Part shown: piece by piece, positions 7,679 to 15,004 of the stretch | How the letters are laid out: every line of letters begins with the position of its first letter | Numbering within the stretch: position 1 is the stretch's first letter | NCBI GenBank assembly: GCA_038226305.1 | Contig: JBBRQN010000020.1 | Coordinates: forward strand, 1 to 49,242 | DNA length: 49,242 bases | Source of the DNA: JASLDZ01 sp038226305 | Lineage (GTDB): Bacteria > Pseudomonadota > Alphaproteobacteria > Caulobacterales > Caulobacteraceae | Reading direction: 5' to 3' | The notes under the pieces: model-generated | Database searches by the model: none | What the model was told of the DNA's origin: nothing | Seen by the model: the letters and a program-made list of their open reading frames with translations, nothing else | Translations under genes and position numbers: made by a program

Positions 7679-8566
7679 TCAGGGTTTGCCGGCCGCGTGG
7701 CCGAACATCACGTAGATGAAGGCGAACAGGAACAGCCACACCACGTCCACGAAGTGCCAGTACCAGGCGGCGCATTCGAAGCCGAAGTGCTTCTTCGGCG
7801 TCATCTGCCCCGCGTAGAGCCGCACGAGGCAGATCGCGAGGAAGATGGTGCCGATCAGCACGTGGAAGCCGTGGAAGCCCGTGGCCATGAAGAACGACGA
7901 GCCGTAGAGGCCGGCGCTCGTGCTCTCAGGGTTGAAGAACAGCTTCTCGGTGATGATCTCGCGGTACTCGTAGGCCTGGATGCAGGTGAACATCGCGCCC
8001 AGGATCACGGTGAGCCACAGGGCCGTCTTGGCCGACTTGCGGTCGCCTTCCATCACCGAGTGGTGCGCCCAGGTGACCGTGGTGCCCGAGGTGAGCAGGG
8101 TCAGGGTGTTGATGAGGGGGAAGTGCCAGGGGTCCAGCGTCTCGACGCCCTTGGGCGGCCAGCCGCCCCAGGCCTTGCGCACCTCCTCGATGGCCGAGAA
8201 CGTGCGGTCATGGTGGAACAGGGCCATCTCGAAGAAGATCCAGAACCACGCCACGAAGAACATAACTTCGGAGGCGATGAACAGGATCATGCCGTAGCGC
8301 AGGCCGATTGAGACCACGGGGGTGTGGTCGCCCTTGCGGCTCTCCTTGATCACGTCCGACCACCAGCCGAACATGGTGTAGAGGATGCCGAGCACGCCCA
8401 GGGCCGCCACCCACACGAAGCCCTTGGGCAGGCCGAACAGGCCCTTCATGGCGATCACCATGCCCAGCGCCCAGACCACGGCGCTCATCGATCCGATGAG
8501 CGGCCAGGGGCTGGGCTTCACCAGATGATAGTCGTGATGCGGCGCGTCGTGGGAGTGGTCGACCAT
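7679..8566 (-). CDS. ctaE: Cytochrome c oxidase subunit III
   Basis: This is subunit III of the aa3-type heme-copper oxidase, an integral membrane subunit of the terminal respiratory complex. Its 295 residues are the usual length. Family sequence is evident throughout: HDYHLVKPSPWPL at the N-terminus, IASEVMFFVAWFW in the second or third helix, the LLTSGTTVTWAHHS segment, ATGFHGFHVLIGT, and WYWHFVDVVWLFLF at the C-terminus. Seven membrane helices are expected. The start is the ATG at 8566 with only a weak Shine-Dalgarno. DUF983, surf1, thrC and an M16 peptidase follow in the same direction, as in many Caulobacterales. Subunits I and II and the assembly genes ctaB and ctaG, often just upstream, are not here; the next upstream gene is a SWIB-domain protein. 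Confidence 0.97.
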   Translation of the reverse strand: MVDHSHDAPHHDYHLVKPSPWPLIGSMSAVVWALGMVIAMKGLFGLPKGFVWVAALGVLGILYTMFGWWSDVIKESRKGDHTPVVSIGLRYGMILFIASEVMFFVAWFWIFFEMALFHHDRTFSAIEEVRKAWGGWPPKGVETLDPWHFPLINTLTLLTSGTTVTWAHHSVMEGDRKSAKTALWLTVILGAMFTCIQAYEYREIITEKLFFNPESTSAGLYGSSFFMATGFHGFHVLIGTIFLAICLVRLYAGQMTPKKHFGFECAAWYWHFVDVVWLFLFAFIYVMFGHAAGKP

Positions 8567-8762
8567 CGTAAGCTTTCAACCCTTGGGAGGCCCTGCGCGT
8601 CCGCGGGCGTTTTCTGCGGCCTGCTATAGCGGTGCCGCCTAGCCCGCGCCAAGCAGGCAATGCGGGCTTGGGCCACTGAAATGGGGCGGCGGCGCGCCAT
8701 CAGGCACCTGGCAGCCGCAATGCTTCCGGCGGCCGAGCGGGGCCGGGCCGGATCGGGAAGAC

Positions 8763-8787
8763 GGGCGGGACGCCGGGCGCCCCGCCC
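8763..8787 (-). terminator. Possible hairpin terminator after SWIB gene
   Basis: A 7-bp perfect stem (GGGCGGG with CCCGCCC, 11-base loop) begins 6 bases past the SWIB stop codon. On the minus strand it is followed by CTTCCC, not a clean T-run, so it could be a weak terminator or only a G+C-rich inverted repeat. Confidence 0.3.
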
Positions 8788-8793
8788 TGCAGA

Positions 8794-9069
8794 CTACTTC
8801 AGGTGCTTGGCGAGGTGGGCATTCATCTCGAACATCGAAACCTGGTCCTTGCCGTGGAAGATCGGCTTCAGCTTGGCGTCGGCGTTGATCTGGCGCTTGT
8901 CCTTCTCGTCCTGCAGCTTGTGGGCCTTGATGTACTCCCACATCTTCTTGACCGCGTCGCTGCGAGCGACTTCGCCGGCACCGATGACGGCGACGAGTTC
9001 GGCCGAGGGCGTCAGGGGCTTCTGAAGGCCGTTGGCCTTGGGGGCGGCGGCTTTGGGGGCAGTGGCCAT
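8794..9069 (-). CDS. Stand-alone SWIB/MDM2 domain protein
   Basis: The 91-residue protein consists of a short Ala/Lys-rich tail (MATAPKAAAPKANG) and then one SWIB/MDM2 domain. Diagnostic sequence includes KPLTPSAELVAVIG, VKKMWEYIKAHKLQD and the stretch ADAKLKPIF. The domain is best known from eukaryotic SWI/SNF chromatin complexes, but stand-alone copies occur in chlamydiae and many proteobacteria, where a DNA-associated role is assumed and not established. The start is the ATG at 9069, since the longer reading adds sequence without family character. It lies 227 bases upstream of ctaE in the same direction and is divergent from fhs. Presumably cytoplasmic. Confidence 0.92.
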   Translation of the reverse strand: MATAPKAAAPKANGLQKPLTPSAELVAVIGAGEVARSDAVKKMWEYIKAHKLQDEKDKRQINADAKLKPIFHGKDQVSMFEMNAHLAKHLK

Positions 9070-9281
9070 GAGGGCGTCTCCGTCGGTTGTTGATTGAGAG
9101 GTCGTCTGCGATTCGTGGGAGGCAAGTAGAGGCGTAGCCGCCCGTTTCGTCCATAGGCGGACCCGCAGCGTCACCCAGAGGGAAGCCCTCATACGCCCCG
9201 ATGTTCCAGAGGCCGCCCTGCCTAGGCCGTTTCCCCGAGTCGTCGTATCGCTGGGGCTCCCTTGGACTGGAGCCGCATCGC

Positions 9282-10958
9282 TTGCCGACCGACATCGAGA
9301 TCGCCCGCACGATCCCGCTCCGCCCGATCGTCGAGATCGCCGCCAAGGCCGACATCCCCGCCGATGCCGTGATCCCCTACGGCCGCAGCCTGGCCAAGCT
9401 CGACCGGGGCTTTGTGGACGGCCTGCGCGGGCACCCCGACGGGCACCTCGTGCTGGTCACCGCGATCAATCCCACACCGCCCGGCGAGGGGAAGACCACC
9501 ACCACCATCGGCTTGGGCGACGCCCTGAACCGGATCGGCCGCCGCACCGTGATCGCTCTGCGCGAGCCGTCGCTCGGCCCCGTGTTCGGCCGGAAGGGCG
9601 GGGCGACGGGGGGCGGCTATGCGCAGGTGGCCCCGATGGAGGCGATCAACCTGCACTTCACGGGCGACTTCCACGCCATCACCTCGGCCCATAACCTCCT
9701 CAGCGCCCTGGTCGACAACCACCTCTACTGGGGCAACGCGCTCGATATCGATCCCCGCGCGATCGTGTGGCGGCGGGTGCTGGACATGAACGATCGGGCG
9801 CTGCGCGATACCGTGGTGGGTCTGGGCGACGGGGCGAACGGCGCCCCCCGCGAGACCGGCTTCGACATCACCGTCGCCTCCGAGGTCATGGCCGTGCTGT
9901 GCCTGGCGGATGACCTCGGCGACCTGCAGGCGCGCCTCGCCCGGATCGTCGTGGCCCGGACCCGCGGCGGAAGGCCGGTGACGGCGGGAGACCTGAAGGC
10001 CGATGGGGCGATGGCGGCGCTCCTGGCCGAGGCGATCCAGCCCAACCTCGTGCAGACGCTGGAGGCCAGCCCCGTGCTGGTCCACGGCGGCCCCTTCGCC
10101 AACATAGCCCACGGCTGCAACTCGGTGATCGCCACCCGCACCGCCCTGAAGCTGGGCGAGTTCGCCGTGACCGAAGCGGGCTTCGGTGCCGATCTGGGGG
10201 CCGAGAAGTTCTTCGACATCAAGTGCCGGATCGCCGACCTGAACCCCCGCTGCGCCGTGGTCGTGGCCACACTTCGTGCGCTGAAATACCAGGGCGGGGC
10301 CGACCTGAAAGCGGTGGGCGAGCCGAACGCCGCCGCGCTCGAGGCAGGGCTCGCCAACCTTGGGCGGCATGTGGAGAACGTGCAGGGGTTCGGCGTGCCC
10401 GTGGTGGTGGCGATCAACCGCTTCACGGGCGACACGGCGGAGGAGCACGCCACCGTGGTGCGCGTTTGTGCCGAACGCTTCTGGGTGAAGGCCGTGGTCT
10501 GCTCGCACTGGGCCGATGGCGCGGTGGGCGCTGAAGACCTGGCGCTGGAAGTGGCGGCGATCTGCGATGCCCCGGCCACTTCGAACTTTGCGCCGATCTA
10601 TGCCGACGCCCTGCCCCTTAAGGCCAAGATCGAGACCACCGCCACGCGCATCTACCGCGCCTCAGGCGTCAGCTTCTCGAAGCGTGCCGAAAAAGATCTC
10701 GCCCGGTTCGAGGCGGAGGGCTGGGCCCACCTGCCCGTGTGCATCGCCAAGACACCGGTGTCGTTCGCGGCCGACCCTTCGCTTCTCGGTGCCCCGACCG
10801 AGCACGTCCTGCCCGTGCGCGAGGTGCGCCTGTCGGCGGGGGCGGGGTTCGTGGTGGCGATCTGTGGCGAGGTGATGACCATGCCCGGCCTGCCTCGCAC
10901 CCCCAGCGCAGAGACCATCGGCCTCGACGCCGAAGGGCGAATCCAGGGGCTGTTCTAG
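9282..10958 (+). CDS. fhs: Formate-tetrahydrofolate ligase
   Basis: This enzyme makes 10-formyl-THF from formate, ATP and tetrahydrofolate in cytoplasmic one-carbon metabolism. The protein has 558 residues, matching the family's roughly 557. The nucleotide-binding loop is PTPPGEGKTTTTIG near residues 63-77. Other signatures are REPSLGPVFGRKGGATGGGY, HFTGDFHAI and FANIAHGCNSV. The start is the TTG at 9282: GGAG lies about 9 bases upstream, and the encoded MPTDIEIART fits the family N-terminus. Codons upstream of it are not family-like. It stands alone on the plus strand, divergent from SWIB and convergent with the 51-residue gene. No folD or purU homolog is adjacent. Confidence 0.96.
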   Translation: MPTDIEIARTIPLRPIVEIAAKADIPADAVIPYGRSLAKLDRGFVDGLRGHPDGHLVLVTAINPTPPGEGKTTTTIGLGDALNRIGRRTVIALREPSLGPVFGRKGGATGGGYAQVAPMEAINLHFTGDFHAITSAHNLLSALVDNHLYWGNALDIDPRAIVWRRVLDMNDRALRDTVVGLGDGANGAPRETGFDITVASEVMAVLCLADDLGDLQARLARIVVARTRGGRPVTAGDLKADGAMAALLAEAIQPNLVQTLEASPVLVHGGPFANIAHGCNSVIATRTALKLGEFAVTEAGFGADLGAEKFFDIKCRIADLNPRCAVVVATLRALKYQGGADLKAVGEPNAAALEAGLANLGRHVENVQGFGVPVVVAINRFTGDTAEEHATVVRVCAERFWVKAVVCSHWADGAVGAEDLALEVAAICDAPATSNFAPIYADALPLKAKIETTATRIYRASGVSFSKRAEKDLARFEAEGWAHLPVCIAKTPVSFAADPSLLGAPTEHVLPVREVRLSAGAGFVVAICGEVMTMPGLPRTPSAETIGLDAEGRIQGLF

Positions 10959-10964
10959 GCTTGT

Positions 10965-10991
10965 CCGCCCCTCTGCTGCGCAAGGGGGCGG
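10965..10991. terminator. Hairpin between convergent genes
   Basis: A 7-bp stem (CCGCCCC with GGGGCGG) lies in the 40-base gap between the fhs stop and the stop of the small minus-strand gene. No T-tract follows on either strand, so termination is only suggested by position. Confidence 0.3.
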
Positions 10992-10998
10992 GAAGGTG

Positions 10999-11154
10999 TC
11001 ACTCGTCGCCGTCGGCCACTTCCTGCACGGGAGTCTCGCCGCGGGCGGCGGCTTCCTTGGCGGCGCGCTTGGCGGCGGCTTTCTCGGCGACCTTGATGGC
11101 CTTCTGCCGGTCGCGCTCCTGGCGCTCGAACGAGTAGTTGGGGGGACGGGCCAA
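10999..11154 (-). CDS. 51-residue basic, Ala/Lys-rich small protein
   Basis: The protein starts MARPPNYSFERQERDRQKA and continues as a charged, alanine-rich probable helix (KAAAKRAAKEAAARGE). Similar short proteins beginning ARPPNY occur in Caulobacterales as far as I recall, with no known function. The start is the TTG at 11154, fixed by a perfect GGAGG (11163-11167) 8 bases upstream; there is no other usable start between it and the oxidoreductase stop. It follows the FAD oxidoreductase by 53 bases in the same direction, so it may be co-transcribed. There is no signal peptide or membrane helix. It could bind nucleic acid or a partner protein, but nothing in the sequence proves that. Confidence 0.75.
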   Translation of the reverse strand: MARPPNYSFERQERDRQKAIKVAEKAAAKRAAKEAAARGETPVQEVADGDE

Positions 11155-11162
11155 ATCGACGA

Positions 11163-11167
11163 CCTCC
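11163..11167 (-). promoter_or_regulatory. Strong ribosome binding site GGAGG
   Basis: GGAGG on the minus strand, 8 bases before the TTG at 11154. It decides the start of the 51-residue protein, which has no ATG or GTG start. Confidence 0.7.
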
Positions 11168-11207
11168 GTAAGGGGGCCGTCCGAATAGCGCGCCTGAACG
11201 CGCGCCG

Positions 11208-12155
11208 CTACCCGCCCTCGCCTGCGGCATTCAAAACGAGCTGCGCCAGGCGGTCGCCCGAGAGCCACGCGCACTCCACCCGCGGACCGAGAAGCCAGTC
11301 GCCGCACACGCCCAGGCCGAGGCCCGCGTCCCACATGGCCCCCTCGCCCGACGCTCCCGAGCGGGCATAGCGCCAGCGGTGACCCTGCAGGGCGGCCGGC
11401 AGCTTTGGCTGCGCCTCCGCCTCAGCGAAAAAGGCTGCCAGGAGCGCATCGGCCACCTTGCCGGGCGTCTTCTCCAGATGCGTGCGCGACCAGTCGGGCG
11501 AGCCGTGGATCACCCACGTCTCCGTACCCGCCCTCCCGGGCTTGGCCGAATTGCGCGCGGCCCACGCCACGACGCCCTTGCCCCGGAAGATGTCGCCGAG
11601 GGGCAGGGGTGCGTCGAACACCGCCATCGCCGTCCAGCACGGATCGGAGACGGCAGCGGTCGCCCGCTCCGCCATCAGCGGTTCGAAGGGGGCCAGAAGC
11701 GGCGCCACCTGCTCGGAGGGCACGGCCACGAGCACAGCGTCGAAGCCGGACTCGTTCACACCCGCGCCCACGATGCGCCAGCCGCCCGCCTCGTCAGCGA
11801 TGCGGTCGATGCGGGCGTCCCAGCGCACGTCGAACCCCTGCGACATGACCTTCACCGGCGCGCTCATGCCGGGGATGCCCACCCAGGCGTCGGGCCCGGC
11901 GGCGAGCCAGGGGGCGGCCACCCCGTGATCGCGCCACAGCTCCACCCGCGCCCGGAAGGCTTCGTCGCGGGCGGTGAAATACTGGCAGCCGTGGTCTAGG
12001 CCCACCTCCCCCAGCGGCGTGGGCAGGCGGCGGGTGGACATGCGCCCGCCCGGGCCTCGCCCCTTGTCGAACAGGGTCAGGGCGACGCCCGCGCCCGCCA
12101 GCCGCTCCGCGCAGGCCAGGCCTGCCATCCCCGCGCCGACGATGGCGATCCGCAT
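11208..12155 (-). CDS. FAD-dependent amine-oxidase-like (renalase-type) oxidoreductase
   Basis: The 315-residue protein opens with a Rossmann FAD motif, IVGAGMAGLACAERL (GxGxxG at residues 7-12), followed by the conserved acidic residue at the end of strand 2 (LFDKGRGPGGRMSTRR). LDHGCQYFTARD and, near the C-terminus, GLGVCGDWLLGPRVE (the second FAD contact typical of this family) support a renalase-like/NAD(P)-binding amine oxidase superfamily assignment. The substrate is unknown. There is no signal peptide, so it is cytoplasmic. It is divergent from the DCC gene with a 59-base gap. The start is the ATG at 12155, immediately before the Rossmann fold. Confidence 0.88.
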   Translation of the reverse strand: MRIAIVGAGMAGLACAERLAGAGVALTLFDKGRGPGGRMSTRRLPTPLGEVGLDHGCQYFTARDEAFRARVELWRDHGVAAPWLAAGPDAWVGIPGMSAPVKVMSQGFDVRWDARIDRIADEAGGWRIVGAGVNESGFDAVLVAVPSEQVAPLLAPFEPLMAERATAAVSDPCWTAMAVFDAPLPLGDIFRGKGVVAWAARNSAKPGRAGTETWVIHGSPDWSRTHLEKTPGKVADALLAAFFAEAEAQPKLPAALQGHRWRYARSGASGEGAMWDAGLGLGVCGDWLLGPRVECAWLSGDRLAQLVLNAAGEGG

Positions 12156-12214
12156 GTTTCGATCCGCTCCCAGCCCGCCTGCACCCGGCGCTCGTCCTCC
12201 CTATATGGCTGCGC

Positions 12215-12586
12215 ATGAGCGAAGTCGTGGTCTGGTTCGACGGCGGTTGCCCCCTGTGCCGGCGGGAGATCGCCCTGATGCGCCGCCTGGACCGCAGGCA
12301 GGCGATCACCTTTCTGGATGTGGACGACGGCACGAGCGCCTGCCCCCTTGATCGGGGCGAGATGCTGACGCGCTTTCACGCCTCCGAGAACGGAAAGCTG
12401 CTGTCGGGGGCTGCGGCTTTCGCGGCCATGTGGCGGGCGATCCCGGCGCTGCGCCCGCTCGGCCTCGTGGCGCGCGCACCGGGCGTGTTGCCGGTGCTGG
12501 AGGGGCTTTACCGGCTGTTCCTCAAAGTGCGCCCGGCGATGCAGGGCCTGGCCCGCCGCCTCGAACCGGAAGGAAGCCGCCCGTGA
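12215..12586 (+). CDS. DCC family thiol-disulfide oxidoreductase-like protein (DUF393)
   Basis: The 123-residue protein has the family-naming motif near its N-terminus: FDGGCPLCRREI, with Cys12 and Cys15 in a CxxC arrangement after an Asp. The family has a thioredoxin-like fold, and redox activity is assumed from the CxxC. No signal sequence is seen. Its stop overlaps the GTG start of the DUF427 gene by four bases (GTGA), so the two are probably translated together. The following genes on this strand (DLH-like, PIG-L) may be part of the same transcript. Confidence 0.88.
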   Translation: MSEVVVWFDGGCPLCRREIALMRRLDRRQAITFLDVDDGTSACPLDRGEMLTRFHASENGKLLSGAAAFAAMWRAIPALRPLGLVARAPGVLPVLEGLYRLFLKVRPAMQGLARRLEPEGSRP

Positions 12587-13095
12587 CGCTCGGATTCGGC
12601 CACCCACGCCCCGCCCCGAAGCAACCCGGGCAGGAAAGCGTGTGGGATTATCCGCGCCCCGCGATCGCGGAACTCACCCCACGGCGGCTGCGGATCGTGC
12701 ACCGGGGCGAGGTGATCGCCGACACCGCCCGCGGCGTGCGCACCCTGGAGACAAGCCACCCGCCCACCTACTACTTCCCCCGGGAGGATGTGGCCGAGGG
12801 CGTGCTGCGGCCCACGTCCAGCGCCTCGTCGTTCTGCGAGTGGAAGGGGGCGGCACGGTATTTCGACGTGCTGGCGGGCGGTGCCGTGATCGAGGCGGCC
12901 GCGTGGAGCTATCCCTCCCCCACCCCGACCTTCCTGATCCTGAAGGACCACGTGGCGTTCTATGCCGCCCCGTTCGACGACTGCACTATCGATGGCGAGC
13001 GCGTGACGCCCCAGCCCGGCGGCTTCTACGGCGGCTGGATCACCTCCCGCGAGGCCGGACCGTTCAAGGGCATTCCCGGCAGCCGCTTCTGGTGA
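12583..13095 (+). CDS. DUF427 domain protein
   Basis: The 170-residue protein fits DUF427: ESVWDYPRPA, then HRGEVIADT, LETSHPPTYYFPREDV, CEWKGAARYFDV and YPSPTPTF, all typical blocks. The family's biochemical function is not established. There is no signal peptide or membrane segment. The GTG at 12583 overlaps the upstream stop as GTGA, which supports that start and coupled translation with the DCC protein. Members are widespread in actinobacteria and alphaproteobacteria as single-domain or duplicated forms; here there is a single copy. Confidence 0.88.
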   Translation: MTLGFGHPRPAPKQPGQESVWDYPRPAIAELTPRRLRIVHRGEVIADTARGVRTLETSHPPTYYFPREDVAEGVLRPTSSASSFCEWKGAARYFDVLAGGAVIEAAAWSYPSPTPTFLILKDHVAFYAAPFDDCTIDGERVTPQPGGFYGGWITSREAGPFKGIPGSRFW

Positions 13096-13131
13096 ATTGC
13101 GCGCGACCGCCTAAGCTCCCCCCAAGAGTAT

Positions 13132-13138
13132 GGGAGGG
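13132..13138 (+). promoter_or_regulatory. Ribosome binding site GGGAGGG
   Basis: GGGAGGG lies 6 bases before the GTG at 13145. It overlaps the alternative ATG at 13130, which argues for the GTG as the true start of the dienelactone-hydrolase-like gene. Confidence 0.55.
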
Positions 13139-13144
13139 CGCGGC

Positions 13145-14050
13145 GTGGTCTTGCGGAAGTTGATGCTGGGGGCGGCCGTCATCGCCGCCCTCGCGTGCGG
13201 ATCGGCGGCGCAGGCCGCCGGCCCCTATGACCGCGACCGCTCGGACCGCGTGGGTGCCACGGTCTCCTTCGTGGCCTTCCCGGTCACATCCAAGGGCAAG
13301 ACGATCTGGACGGCAGGGGAACTTCGCATCCCCACCCAGCCCGCGGGTGCCGCGAAGGGTCCGGCCGTGCTGATCGTGCACGGCTCCGGCGGGGTGGACA
13401 GCCGGGGCGGCAGCTACGCCAACGCCCTGAACGCCGCCGGGATCGCCACCCTGGAGATCGACCTGTGGTCCGTCCGAGGCGTGATGAGCCCGGGAGACCG
13501 GCCCCGCGCGGTGGCGGACACCCTGCCCGACGCCTTCGCCGCCCTGGGCTACCTCGCCGCCCGGCGCGAGATCGACCCGAAGCGCATCGGCGTGATGGGC
13601 TTCTCCTGGGGGGGGGTGGTCTCGATGCTGAGCGCCACGAAGGCCGCCAACGCCGCCCTCAACACCAGCGGCGCGAGCTTCGCGGCCCATGCGCCGCTGT
13701 ATCCCGTGTGCTGGGCCTACAACCACGCCCCCGGCTACGGCTTCGGCGACCTGACGGGCGCACCCGTGCTGCTGCAGTCGGGCCAAGCCGACCGCTACGA
13801 CGACCCGGACTCCTGCGCCAAGTTGCACGCCTCGCTTTCCGACGCCGACAAGCGGCTCGTGGAGGTGAAGAGCTACCCGAACGCCACCCACGCCTGGGAC
13901 CGGCGCGAGCCCGACATGGTCGCCAACGACCCAACCTCGCACAAGGGCGCGGGCGGGCCGGTGCCGTTCCACTACGACCCGGCGGTGACCAAGACCTCCA
14001 CCGAGGCGGTGGTCGCCTTCTTCCGCAAGACATTGGCTGCCAAGCCGTGA
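13145..14050 (+). CDS. Exported dienelactone-hydrolase-like alpha/beta hydrolase
   Basis: The 301-residue protein has an N-terminal signal peptide (LMLGAAVIAALACGSAAQAA) and an alpha/beta hydrolase fold. An oxyanion-region HGSGGVDSRG is followed by the nucleophile elbow GFSWGG, an acid region (DRYDDPDSC) and a late histidine in NATHAWDRRE. Classical dienelactone hydrolases use cysteine in the elbow; this one has serine, as many DLH-family esterases do. The substrate is unknown; the location is probably periplasmic. The GTG at 13145 is preferred over the ATG at 13130 because GGGAGGG is correctly spaced before it. It begins 49 bases after DUF427, and its stop overlaps the PIG-L start by GTGA. 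Confidence 0.85.
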   Translation: MVLRKLMLGAAVIAALACGSAAQAAGPYDRDRSDRVGATVSFVAFPVTSKGKTIWTAGELRIPTQPAGAAKGPAVLIVHGSGGVDSRGGSYANALNAAGIATLEIDLWSVRGVMSPGDRPRAVADTLPDAFAALGYLAARREIDPKRIGVMGFSWGGVVSMLSATKAANAALNTSGASFAAHAPLYPVCWAYNHAPGYGFGDLTGAPVLLQSGQADRYDDPDSCAKLHASLSDADKRLVEVKSYPNATHAWDRREPDMVANDPTSHKGAGGPVPFHYDPAVTKTSTEAVVAFFRKTLAAKP

Positions 14051-14904
14051 GCCTCGTCTGGAAGGGGCTCGCCGTCCTGGTCGCCGTGCTGGTCCTGGCG
14101 GCGGGGGGCCTGTTCCTGTTCGTGAACCACGCGGTGAACGACGACCACATCCCCAAGTCCGCCGAGCTGTTCGCCCCCGGCGCGCCGCATACGGTGCTGG
14201 CCGTGTGGGCGCACCCCGACGACGAGATCACTTCGGCCGGAACCCTGGCGCGGCTGGCCAAGGGCGGGGCGCAGGTGACGCTGGTCTACCTCACCCACGG
14301 GGAGGGGGCGCATTTCACCGGCTACACCGCCGACCAGCTCTACCGCATGCGCCCGCTGGAGGCGCAGGCCGCGGGCCACGCCCTGGGCATCGCGGACGTG
14401 GTCGTGCTAGACTACGGCGACGGCAAGCTGCCGCACGCCGATGCGGCCCGCGCGAAGGCTGACCTGCAGCGGCTGATCGCCTATCGCCGCCCCTCCACCG
14501 TCATCGGCTTCGACGAGCGCGTGGGCTTCTACGGCCACCCCGACCATGCGCAGGCGGGCCGCTGGCTGGCGCAGGTGGTGCGCGAGGGCGCGGCGGCCGA
14601 CCCCGCCTTCCCGGTGCGCCGCCTGTATCAGGCGACCCTGCCCGCCCCGGTGATCGCCATCGCCCGGCGCTACATCTCGGCCTTCGCCCTCAACTATCCG
14701 AAAGACCCGGCCAAGGGCCTGCCCGCCCCCACCGTGGCCGTGCCCATCGCCGCGGAGGCCGCCGCCAAGCGCGCCGTGCTCGACGCCCACAAGAGCCAGG
14801 TGAAGGTGATCGACGACGTGCAGCCCTATGGCCGCAAGCTCCCCGCCTGGCTCTACTACCGCCTGTTCGACCGGGAGTATTTCGCTCTCGCGTTCAGCCG
14901 CTGA
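14047..14904 (+). CDS. PIG-L/LmbE family deacetylase, membrane-anchored
   Basis: The 285-residue protein starts with a hydrophobic segment (residues 7-26) that could be an uncleaved anchor, and then has the PIG-L metal site AHPDDE (His56, Asp58/Asp59) and the second half of the site in FYGHPDHAQAG. The family removes acetyl groups from N-acetylglucosaminyl compounds (GlcNAc-PI, mycothiol and bacillithiol precursors, antibiotic intermediates). With the anchor, a periplasmic sugar or peptidoglycan-derived substrate is plausible but unproven. The GTG start at 14047 overlaps the upstream stop as GTGA. The penicillin acylase follows 100 bases on in the same direction. Confidence 0.9.
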   Translation: MSLVWKGLAVLVAVLVLAAGGLFLFVNHAVNDDHIPKSAELFAPGAPHTVLAVWAHPDDEITSAGTLARLAKGGAQVTLVYLTHGEGAHFTGYTADQLYRMRPLEAQAAGHALGIADVVVLDYGDGKLPHADAARAKADLQRLIAYRRPSTVIGFDERVGFYGHPDHAQAGRWLAQVVREGAAADPAFPVRRLYQATLPAPVIAIARRYISAFALNYPKDPAKGLPAPTVAVPIAAEAAAKRAVLDAHKSQVKVIDDVQPYGRKLPAWLYYRLFDREYFALAFSR

Positions 14905-15004
14905 GGCTGCCGCCAGTGGACACGGCCGTTCGAACGCTCTTTCTAGCAATCAAAGGGCCGCGCCTTCCGAACGGATGAGACGCTGCGCCCGCCAGGGAGC
15001 CACC

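Noticed and set aside
8641..8668. Inverted repeat AGCCCGC...GCGGGCT considered as a tRNA or riboswitch stem
   Set aside because: A single 7-bp stem with a 14-base loop, no cloverleaf, no conserved core and no T-run; probably incidental in G+C-rich spacer.
14927..14936. Palindrome CGTTCGAACG upstream of penicillin acylase 1
   Set aside because: A 10-base palindrome alone is common by chance and no second copy was noticed near other genes.
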